From the NCBI GenBank assembly GCA_030374735.1, contig JASCIV010000176.1:1-34621 (forward strand): DNA of 34,621 nt. The letters are read 5' to 3'. The notes under the pieces are model-generated. The model had not been told where the DNA came from. It saw only the letters and a program-made list of their open reading frames with translations, and ran no database searches. Positions 18,975-26,354 of this stretch are shown piece after piece. Position numbers and translations under genes: made by a program. This DNA comes from Gracilaria caudata. Taxonomy: Eukaryota; Rhodophyta; Florideophyceae; Gracilariales; Gracilariaceae. Every line of letters starts with the position of its first letter. The first letter of the stretch is position 1.

Positions 18975-19862
18975 TCAGTTGCTGAACATCTGCAACATCA
19001 ATGGCGCACAGCCGGCTGTTGCGATAGCGGACACAACATTCACTGTCTCCCCGCTCAAAATATCTGCACCGCAGATGTGCTCGTATCTCTGCTGAGTTGT
19101 CGAGTCCAACGCCGGTTTTTGCTTGCACACTTTTCCCTCTTTTTTGTCCAGCCACGATGCCTGCACCACACACCCTATCACAGAATCAACCAAACTGCCC
19201 ACCACACCACCGAACATACCGCTCACAATCAGCATCGCCTGCGATGAGTTTCGGCTTGGACCCGCCACGAAAAACGTTATTCCCACAATGAGGCCGCCCA
19301 ACGCGGACGCCAAAGTACCCTCCCACGTCACGCCGCCATTTGTGCCGCGCGGCACGTTTCGCCAAGGCGCAATGATTAACACGGGCAGTTTGCCCGGGCC
19401 CGGCATAGCGATGCCGATCTCCGATGCAAACGTATCTCCAGCGCACGCCGCAAAAAACAACAGATACGCAAGCAATAATGCGGACGACTCGGGCTCTTCC
19501 GTTGAAATCAGCCTGTCTACACGAAACCATATCACGTACCAAACGGCAATCACAACCGCCGGTAACGAACTGGCCAACACTTGCGCCGCGTTGCGATTGC
19601 CATGCGCCGCAGAATAGCCGTCTTCTATGCGTCGTTTATAGTGGGCTTTGTACTTTGTGGCGCGTGTGGCGGAGAGATAGAATGCAAGTAGTGTGAGCCC
19701 GAATCGCACGGAAGCGGCGAAGGAGAGCAGCCCCACGAGGAAGGCTGCGACGGCTCCAGAGGGAGATAGCGACTGTCGACGGCGGCCACGCAGCGCGAGC
19801 GTTGAGGCGAACAGAATGGCGATGAGCACGCGCAGTGCTTCGGACGTGGTGATGTGTGCCAT
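18975..19862 (-). CDS. TMEM19 / DUF92 family membrane protein (VTE6-like)
   Basis: A 295-residue polytopic membrane protein with about six hydrophobic segments. Family hallmarks are the early LSPSGAVAAFLVG segment (32-44), the NAAQVLAS motif (91-98), GDTFASEIG (142-150) and PRGTNGGVTWEGTLAS (171-186), followed by a Gly-rich helix. This family covers animal TMEM19 and plant/cyanobacterial VTE6, the phytyl-phosphate kinase that recycles phytol from chlorophyll into tocopherol synthesis. In a photosynthetic alga a plastid VTE6 role is possible. The N-terminus enters a hydrophobic helix almost at once with no clear transit peptide, so an endomembrane TMEM19 role is equally possible. Start is ATG 19862; a divergent gene begins 366 bp away. 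Confidence 0.85.
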   Translation of the reverse strand: MAHITTSEALRVLIAILFASTLALRGRRRQSLSPSGAVAAFLVGLLSFAASVRFGLTLLAFYLSATRATKYKAHYKRRIEDGYSAAHGNRNAAQVLASSLPAVVIAVWYVIWFRVDRLISTEEPESSALLLAYLLFFAACAGDTFASEIGIAMPGPGKLPVLIIAPWRNVPRGTNGGVTWEGTLASALGGLIVGITFFVAGPSRNSSQAMLIVSGMFGGVVGSLVDSVIGCVVQASWLDKKEGKVCKQKPALDSTTQQRYEHICGADILSGETVNVVSAIATAGCAPLMLQMFSN

Positions 19863-20228
19863 TGTGTGAGGCGGTTATGGTGTTGGTGGTGGGAATTGTA
19901 TGGCAGCAGGGGGTGGCATTCGAGTGAACGAAAGTGCGAGAATGCAGAACGCTACCCTTCGAACACTACCTTCGCATGTGTGTGGCGCTGCGAGTGTGAG
20001 CTTCTCGCCGTTGCACCTGTTGCAACTCTGCGCCAAACCGCAACTGTTGCCGGGCAACCCTTAAAATGGTGCCCTTGTAGATAGCCCTTGTATATTTTTT
20101 TGTGGCACTGGTGGCAACGCCTCTGACGCGCGGCCGCCCTCTGCCGACCTCGGTGGGACGAGGCAAAAGTGCAAGCAGTTCGCGGTAAAGGTTGACACAA
20201 GTCCTTTACAACCAGCAAAAACGCCGCA
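19863..20228. promoter_or_regulatory. Divergent promoter region (TMEM19-like / single-finger gene)
   Basis: 366 bp between two start codons facing away from each other. A TATA-like TATATTTTTT stretch lies at 20091-20100, about 130 bp upstream of the plus-strand ATG. No other element is recognisable and no gene fits here. Confidence 0.4.
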
Positions 20229-21113
20229 ATGATCAAACGGCTCAAGTGGAACGTGCTTCACGCCGACGATGACGACGATCCCGGAGGCTTGTCGTCCTCC
20301 TCAGATGAATCTGACCAACAGTTGTCACACGCAGCCGCACTTCAAGTTCTCCTACACAACGACCCGGAACTGAATCCTTCTCGCAGCGCTCATGATGATG
20401 TTCCATCCAACACGTCACGTTTGTCGCCTCAGCCTCAAGCGCGCAACAGACGCGGAGCTTCTTCTGACGACGAATTCAAGCAACAAACCTCCTCGGACGA
20501 AGACGAAGTTGAACGTGACGAAAGAAGGGAGCAAGCGAATGGAACAGCACCAAATGAAGACAGTTTGCAAGATATGGGCCACGGGTTCGCGGAATGGAAG
20601 GAATGTCTGTTGTGTCCTGGAAAGAAGTTTTTCAACGAGGGAGACCTCCAGTTGCATGTTGAATCCAAAAAGCATTTGAAGGCGCTTCGAAAGCAAAGCC
20701 CTTCGCACCAACAGCCAAAACTCTGCCTGGGAAACAACCAACTTCAAACCGAGACCGCCTCCGACGCGCATGACGACGAACAAGATGAAAGAAAAACTCC
20801 TCGCTCTCCGCAAAAGGCGACACCGCCGGCACACTTGACTTTGTCCAAGAGCACGAGCAAGTCCGAGGGGAACTCAGATCTTCTTGAAAAGGTTGCTCAC
20901 GCACTTGCTGTGGCAGAGGCGAGAGCTGCACAGAAGCACGACACAGGCATGAAGGAAGCGCACAAACATGAAACGCCAGATGAGCAAGATAGAAAACGAG
21001 CAAAGCGGAAAAAGGAAGCGGCCAAACGCAAATTGAGGGCCCTGAAGCGACGAAAATGGGAGAAGGGCAACAAAGATAAAGCAATACACGACGCGGAAAC
21101 ACTATGTAAATGA
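20229..21113 (+). CDS. Nuclear protein with one U1-type C2H2 zinc finger
   Basis: A 294-residue charged protein. The N-terminal 120 residues are acidic and Ser/Asp-rich (DDDDDP, SSDDE, SSDEDE), resembling casein kinase II target regions. A single finger follows with ligands Cys126, Cys129, His143 and His149; the x13 loop and x5 His spacing is of the U1/matrin RNA-binding type. Residues 225-245 are Ala/Glu-rich and helical. The C-terminus (about 250-286) is very basic and contains KRAKRKKEAAKRK, a strong nuclear or nucleolar signal. Such proteins commonly act in ribosome biogenesis or RNA processing, but I do not recognise the orthologue. It ends only 55 bp from the convergent TAF11 gene. Confidence 0.75.
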   Translation: MIKRLKWNVLHADDDDDPGGLSSSSDESDQQLSHAAALQVLLHNDPELNPSRSAHDDVPSNTSRLSPQPQARNRRGASSDDEFKQQTSSDEDEVERDERREQANGTAPNEDSLQDMGHGFAEWKECLLCPGKKFFNEGDLQLHVESKKHLKALRKQSPSHQQPKLCLGNNQLQTETASDAHDDEQDERKTPRSPQKATPPAHLTLSKSTSKSEGNSDLLEKVAHALAVAEARAAQKHDTGMKEAHKHETPDEQDRKRAKRKKEAAKRKLRALKRRKWEKGNKDKAIHDAETLCK

Positions 21114-21168
21114 AAGTTTCGACTCGTAGCAAGCAGTCCACGGCAAGTGTTTGCAGGCCATAACAACA

Positions 21169-21765
21169 TTACCACAAAGATCCTTCTGACCAGTTGGAAG
21201 TTGTAGGCACGGCACCCGCTCTGCGCAATCGTCGATACGCTTCTCTAATTTGTCTGGGAGTCAACGCGCCCGTTTCGCCGCGCTCCTTTCGCACCTCCAA
21301 CGCGGTTTCCACAACATCACCCACAAACAGCTTGCCGAGCCCCTTAATGGCAATCACGTATTGGTCCGACGCTTTTTGCATCATGGGGTTGAGAGTGGTG
21401 AGCACTTTTCTTACTTTGGAACTCTTCAAATCGCTTCGGCGATACTGCTCATAGCGACGCAATTGAGCCGGAGTAAGGTTTGACACTTGACTAAACTCAA
21501 ACTCGCGCATTTTCATGAGATCAAGTGGCGCGTCCTCATCCTCGGGGTCTTCGGCTTCTGCGGCAGATTCAGTTGTGTTTTTCACGGTTTCTTTGGTTGA
21601 GGGCGCTGGAGCCGCTGCTTCCTCATCGATTTCGTCCTCCTTCTTGGGAGAGATGTCGCGTTCGTTTGCAGCGTTCTCGGTCTCAGTGGACATGCTTGCG
21701 TCCAAAGTTGGTATGGGGGTGTCCTCCACTGGTTCCATAATCTGGTCTTGATCTGGCCCCTGCAT
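21169..21765 (-). CDS. TAF11: TFIID subunit 11 (TAF11) histone-fold protein
   Basis: 198 residues from ATG 21765. The N-terminal half is acidic and disordered. Residues from about 100 match the TAF11 histone fold: LTPAQLRRYEQYRRSD (98-112), the central VIAIKGLGKLFVGDVVETALEV block (137-158) and the C-terminal helix LTPRQIREAYRRL (168-180). In TFIID, TAF11 pairs with TAF13 and helps place TBP at core promoters. The frame is also open to an ATG at 22014, which would add 83 residues rich in Cys, Arg and His that do not belong to the family. I prefer the downstream start, which gives a length close to animal TAF11; the extension could instead be a leader. Confidence 0.9.
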   Translation of the reverse strand: MQGPDQDQIMEPVEDTPIPTLDASMSTETENAANERDISPKKEDEIDEEAAAPAPSTKETVKNTTESAAEAEDPEDEDAPLDLMKMREFEFSQVSNLTPAQLRRYEQYRRSDLKSSKVRKVLTTLNPMMQKASDQYVIAIKGLGKLFVGDVVETALEVRKERGETGALTPRQIREAYRRLRRAGAVPTTSNWSEGSLW

Positions 21766-22699
21766 TTCGCGTGGTGCTGTGCTTCTCAATCCGACAAAGA
21801 CACTCAAACGTTGCAAGTAATGAGCACAAAGTGTGCGTTGGAACAAAGAGCGCGAAGAAGATAAAGTTCTACCCGTGTACAGTCTTCTCAATGTCTTTGA
21901 TGCACATGAACGCTTTGCCGGGCTTACAGTTGCTGTAGCGTAAATGCAACAGGCTGTAATGCAAAGAGTTGATCTGACGGCATGATGCGCGTGTTTCCAA
22001 CTGTGACATTTCATGTATGAGCAAAGTCTACAAAGGTACGACGGTAGAACGCTACCTGCGGGCTCCTAACCGCTTAGACCAGAGAACAAACTAGCGGCAG
22101 CGGCGGGGCCCGGGGGTCCTCTCTGGGTGCGTTTGAATCAGCGGATGGGTCTGCGGAACATGTCCCAGCGGCCGGCATAAGAAACAACCCTGAGTTAGAT
22201 CCATTCGCACGCTGCTAACCGTCTGGACGCAAAGCCAGTTCCAGCACCGCGAAGTCGAGCAGACGCAAGAAGCGCATATTGGGCAGCAACGAGTGCGGCT
22301 CATGTCGGGACAGCTCCATATTCGCAACAGGAGCCTGCGTCGACGCACGCACAGGTAGCCTCACACGAATAGCAGCGCCGAGTGCACCGCAGCGCGCACT
22401 GTGGCTCACACAACGCATGTGACCTTGAAAACGACGATGGCGATGAAACAGCACACTCGGCACGTCACAATGGCACAAAAGGCTCGGCCACTACCCGTGA
22501 CGCGCGCACATGCATCATGCTCAGCTTGTTTTCGCTTGCGTAGTCACATGATGACGTGAACACAAACGCTTGCGAGAAACGTCTAGTGCAGCGGCGTCAG
22601 GCGATGATGACTGTTGCTGCGCGGAATGAAAAGCGCGCGCCCTGTGAGGCGATAGGTGCGAGACTGACAGCAGCACGGACGAGATTTTGTTGAGGCAGT
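21766..22699. other. Gene-free interval upstream of TAF11
   Basis: About 930 bp. The left part should be the TAF11 leader and promoter. A GC-rich patch lies at 22090-22125. No protein or RNA gene is convincing; a tRNA A-box-like sequence on the minus strand near 22065-22090 has no matching B box. Confidence 0.5.
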
Positions 22700-23203
22700 A
22701 TGAAGGTTGTGAACAAGCTCTTCGCAAGTGTGAAGCGGGAGGGAGACGTTTCGTTTGCGATCGTGTTCCGCGCGCGATTGAACAGTTCTGTGAAGAGAGA
22801 CCGCTTTATAGAGGCGATTGTAAAGGCGATTCATGATTATGAACCTCCGTACGAGATGGTTTTGAGGGGGGGTGTGGGGCAACTCCAAGTGCCACGGCGC
22901 GCACGGGAGGCATCATCTGGTAAACTTCTATCGCCTTGGAGTTGGTCCCCGCCTCGTTGCGCTCCGTCGTATCGCAATGGTGTTAAGTCGCGAGCTTGCA
23001 ACTCCTGTCATCCCTGCTTCGACTCAGTGAAGTGTTCAGTGCTTTCCCAAGAGAGTCTCTGGTTCTTGTCTTTGCATAATCATGCACTGGCGGCATGTTT
23101 CGTGCATGACAAACACTACATTTTCATATCCAATACGAGCTCTTCAGTCCAGTTAACGAACGTTACTCTCCTGATCAAAACAGGTTTACACAAACATTAC
23201 TGA
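22700..23203 (+). pseudogene. Possible THUMP-domain (Tan1/THUMPD1-like) gene fragment
   Basis: An ATG-initiated frame of 167 codons. Residues 17-46 (VSFAIVFRARLNSSVKRD, then FIEAIVKAI) read like the core strand-helix of a THUMP domain in Tan1/THUMPD1, the adaptor for tRNA cytidine acetylation. The match covers only half of a domain. The sequence before the ATG has an in-frame TGA at 22691, and after about residue 60 it stops resembling anything, just past a run of seven G at 22865-22871. It could be a broken gene, an exon of a spliced gene, or a chance resemblance. I would not treat the C-terminal two thirds as a genuine protein. Confidence 0.33.
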
Positions 23204-23271
23204 GCCAGGCGAGGAGGAGTTAGTACAATCTGCACTCGCTCCAATCGCTTGTTACAAGAGTAAAGGGTTAT

Positions 23272-23296
23272 CGAGGGATAGCCAGGTTATCCCTCG
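23272..23296. repeat. Perfect 9-bp hairpin
   Basis: CGAGGGATA at 23272-23280 and its exact complement TATCCCTCG at 23288-23296 flank a 7-nt loop. It lies about 170 bp upstream of the start of the unrecognised 679-residue gene, so it may be in its promoter or leader. Confidence 0.8.
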
Positions 23297-23467
23297 TTAC
23301 CTAGTAGTGGATTGTTGGCCCTCTCACTAAACGTGTAACTTATCAAGAATGCAAGGGTAGAAGGCGGAAGTCTTTGAGTGGAAGCAGACAGGCGACTTCG
23401 CTTAGTTCGCGGCGGTTTGTCAAACCGGAAGTAGTGAACTTCATTGGAGAGACCAACTTCCTTCACA

Positions 23468-25507
23468 ATGGCTCAACCTACGGGAAACTTTACCTCAAGC
23501 ATTCGGCGGAAATGGCTCTGGAGTTCTCTAAACGGAGGAATGTTGCGTGCATTCCAAGAGCGAATTTCATTGCGACGGGTCCGTTTGCGATCAACACGGC
23601 AGTACTTACCGTCCGCTCAAACATTGGTAATGCTTAGAGACGTGAATGAAAGAGTGCTCCAGATACTTTCATCATCAGCAGTCAATGATTCTTCGGGAAT
23701 TCGACAACAAAACGTTTGTACTGCCCCGCAAACCAACGTGTCTGTATCAAACGCTTTTCAAACTCTGTTGACAGCTTTCGACCTCTACTCTTCTAGGCCT
23801 CCAAATAATCCCTTTGCTCTACATCAGTATGAAACATTGAGAAAGGACTGTATAGGATCACTTGCGCACATCCTCGTCCACTTTACGGGCCTCTTGTCCT
23901 CAAATTCCTCGGATGAATCTGCTACTGAAGAAAACCAAAGAAACATTGACTTGGCTTCATCTCTTCTTCAACTGTATAAGGGTGAGGAACTCGGCTGTTG
24001 GGATCTCATCACAGCGATGGATGAGATACGTGGACCAAAAGACGAACAAAGTAGCGTAGACGGATTGTGGGAAGAACTCAAGAGAACTTGGGAATTTCGA
24101 TCATTGCCTTACAATGACCCACGCGGAATGTTGCGATATTTTTTCGCCCAGTGTGAGCAGAATAGGAATTTTCTTCGTTCCCATGGGGATGACTTATGTC
24201 GTATTGAAGAGATGTTGAATGACATTGGGGAAAATTTATCTCCTGGTGAAGAACTAATGCAAACCGCTCTTTCCTTTCTCCAACGCGTCGTGGGGTTTTT
24301 GGCAAGCTCTACGGGGCGTGCGATGTTGGACATGTGGTTACAGCTTGCGCAGTTTGCCGTACTGGCACAAATGTCGCAATTAGAACGGGGGCTCAAAATT
24401 CCAGCACCCCTTGACCTTCAAACTCTCAACACTCTTGGTGCCCTCATCCAGGGCGAGCCAGGCGAAAATGGTTATACAAGAACATTTATTGGAGGGAAGA
24501 AGTACAGAATCTCGAGACTTCGAAGAGAATTTCTGGGAAGAAACACTGCTTCAAATCCAATTGCAGTGGAAATGGACGTCGTGACGGTTGCTCTTTCTTA
24601 CAAACACTTTTGGCAAAACTCAAAGTTTAAGATAAGCCGACCTGACTTTGAAGCAATTGCGTCTTTCATCGAAGCAAGTCGGGGCTCTCGGATACGATTC
24701 TGGGTCGACACTAAGTTGCCACCTACCAGTGATGGTTCGTTTGAACGATGGTTGACAAGGGGAATACGACCATACTGTCGTTATCTGACGCTTGTCTGCC
24801 CTTCTGCCAGTAACTCACAGGAAAGGTTCTGGATAGCAAACGAGAAATATCTGGCCACCGCAGGCAAAGGGATCTTCTATTTCCGTGGAGATGCGATACT
24901 GTTCGACAAGGGTGGTGAAGATTTTAAGAAACTGGCAAAGCTATTGCTGAAGTTGGTCATCGGAGAAGAAAAACTTCCGCCAGGAGTCAACGCTGAAGAC
25001 GAAGGAAAAGTATATCAGTGGGCATTAGGTATTCTCGGAAGCAGCCGAAATTACGGCGCCGTCAATATGATGGGACCGAAAGCTGATGAAATCCATTCTC
25101 CTGACTTCGATGAGAGCATAGCAATTGGTCACGTGCAAGACATCATTAGACAACATGGACCGCACACACTACCACTGATTCCTGGAAGACTGTGGAACAT
25201 ACATAATCCGTTGATGAAGGGTAGTGATGGTGAACAACCTCATAAGATGGTTGGCTGGATTGGTTTGGTACACCCCGACGAGAAGAAGAACATATACTTC
25301 TTACATGTATTCGTACTGACAAGCGATTTAAATGAACCCAGTGTCGCTGTTTTGCGCGTGCGACTACAGAAACCATATGATGAACAAGATGGGAATTCCA
25401 TCGAGGAGAAAGTTCTGATGATGATGGAAAGCACTGCGTTGCGCAAAATGCATCCGGTGGCAGTACCCGTCACGTGTGAATGGGAAGTCTTCTCCGGCAC
25501 ACAATGA
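23468..25507 (+). CDS. Unrecognised 679-residue protein next to the NLR genes
   Basis: 679 residues from ATG 23468; the frame extends eight codons upstream only from a TTG. The N-terminal 55 residues are rich in Arg, Ser and Leu and poor in acidic residues, compatible with an organelle-targeting peptide. Residues 70-330 are predicted mostly helical. From about 360 a mixed alpha/beta part follows: FEAIASFIEASRGSRIRFWV, then an acidic patch, IRPYCRYLTLVCPS and RFWIANE (about 400-460). These recall the strand-loop-strand core of HET or TIR-like domains, but only weakly. The C-terminal 150 residues hold LPLIPGRLWNIHNP and PHKMVGWIGLVHPDEKKN. There are no membrane segments. I do not recognise the family. 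Its orientation and position, directly upstream of two NLR genes, suggest membership of the same locus, which is inference. Confidence 0.72.
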   Translation: MAQPTGNFTSSIRRKWLWSSLNGGMLRAFQERISLRRVRLRSTRQYLPSAQTLVMLRDVNERVLQILSSSAVNDSSGIRQQNVCTAPQTNVSVSNAFQTLLTAFDLYSSRPPNNPFALHQYETLRKDCIGSLAHILVHFTGLLSSNSSDESATEENQRNIDLASSLLQLYKGEELGCWDLITAMDEIRGPKDEQSSVDGLWEELKRTWEFRSLPYNDPRGMLRYFFAQCEQNRNFLRSHGDDLCRIEEMLNDIGENLSPGEELMQTALSFLQRVVGFLASSTGRAMLDMWLQLAQFAVLAQMSQLERGLKIPAPLDLQTLNTLGALIQGEPGENGYTRTFIGGKKYRISRLRREFLGRNTASNPIAVEMDVVTVALSYKHFWQNSKFKISRPDFEAIASFIEASRGSRIRFWVDTKLPPTSDGSFERWLTRGIRPYCRYLTLVCPSASNSQERFWIANEKYLATAGKGIFYFRGDAILFDKGGEDFKKLAKLLLKLVIGEEKLPPGVNAEDEGKVYQWALGILGSSRNYGAVNMMGPKADEIHSPDFDESIAIGHVQDIIRQHGPHTLPLIPGRLWNIHNPLMKGSDGEQPHKMVGWIGLVHPDEKKNIYFLHVFVLTSDLNEPSVAVLRVRLQKPYDEQDGNSIEEKVLMMMESTALRKMHPVAVPVTCEWEVFSGTQ

Positions 25508-25691
25508 ACATGTCGATGTGCTTCTGCGTTAGGAACTGCTCAGAACCTTTGGCATAAACGCAAAGAGATGAGGTTCATATATTCCTTTCGAACCCTGCAA
25601 ACCACATAACAGATATGCACTACGAAAGAGAACGTAAAAGTTATGTCAGCTCCTGGTGCTGTGGTTTGGACACCAGATAAGGCCGCGCGCG

Positions 25692-25779
25692 CCGTGGCAT
25701 GTGCCACTGCACAGTGCAACGCCACGTGCCACGGCAGTACCGGTCCGGTAGTCAAAAATGGGCCGATCCGGACCGGATC
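25692..25779. repeat. Two adjacent GC-rich inverted repeats
   Basis: First hairpin: CCGTGGCATGTG (25692-25703) with CACGTGCCACGG (25723-25734), 11 of 12 paired, 19-nt loop. Second: CCGGTCCGG (25740-25748) with CCGGACCGG (25768-25776), perfect. The right arm of the second can also fold alone as GATCCGG-A-CCGGATC (25765-25779). Flanking DNA is much less GC-rich, so this block stands out. It may be a transposon end, a MITE-like remnant or a regulatory element. Confidence 0.75.
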
Positions 25780-25923
25780 ATCCGGTGGCGTGGCTCGTTT
25801 CTCGATGGAGAAGAACGGATGCTTCACAGGTTTATCCGTCTAATGGCACAAAGTACTTCTAGAGCGATTTCTACGATGTTGCTATGGAAAACGATGACGC
25901 GACCAAGAAAAGAAGGCCTAGGT

Positions 25924-26253
25924 CTACCTTCGTAGACCACATCGCGCCATCGACAGCTCTTTCGATACGCGACCTACGACTCTTTCTTCGTGGGTCTGCG
26001 ATACTGAAGGACTGTGGGCCCTGACTACACCAGGCCGTGTTGGGTGCTTGCGAAGCGCGTACGGTTCACTGCCGCCGCCGTGGATGTCAAATGCTATTGG
26101 GACGAACTCAACCCCGTCGGTTTCACACAGCATAGCATATTCACGACTGTTCAATTGCTCCGCTTTGCTTGCCGCGCCTGCAATTTTCTTTGCCGCGGCT
26201 TGCCGCAAAGGGAGATGCGCTTGATTCTTTGAACTCACCACCGTGACGTGCAT
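25924..26253 (-). mobile_element. Retroelement (non-LTR type) C-terminal domain remnant
   Basis: A 109-codon frame whose first 65 residues resemble the domain found after reverse transcriptase in many eukaryotic retroelements. It has a VTVVSS strand, a helix with AAAKKIAGAASKAEQL, then REYAMLC and the strand-turn GVEFVPIAFDIHGGG. In intact elements this is preceded by reverse transcriptase and a cysteine motif, neither of which is present here. The remaining 45 residues do not fit. The sequence upstream on the same strand reads KPIGMHV, then stops. I regard it as a decayed 5'-truncated copy in the upstream region of NLR1. It could alternatively have been co-opted. Confidence 0.55.
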
Positions 26254-26354
26254 TCCGATTGGTTTGTGCGAAGACGAAGCTCTTCATGTATATTTGACAC
26301 ACCCGCACTTTTCATATCAAAACAACGTCTAGCGGAGCGTGTCACATCGACATC

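Larger units (their letters stand above)
25508..26354. other. Intergenic region with hairpins and retroelement remnant
   Basis: 847 bp between the unrecognised gene and NLR1. It holds two GC-rich hairpins (25692-25779) and a minus-strand retroelement fragment (25924-26253), both listed separately. The NLR1 promoter must lie in the same interval; a TATATTT stretch at about 26289-26295 is 60-65 bp upstream of its ATG. Confidence 0.6.

Noticed and set aside
21766..22014. 83-residue N-terminal extension of TAF11
   Set aside because: Cys/Arg/His-rich, unlike the family's acidic N-terminus; possible only as a leader or, less likely, a targeting peptide.
22060..22095. tRNA-like A box on the minus strand (GGTCTAAGCGGTTAGGA)
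   Set aside because: No B box with the GGTTCGAANCC pattern and no seven-base anticodon loop could be found within a plausible distance.
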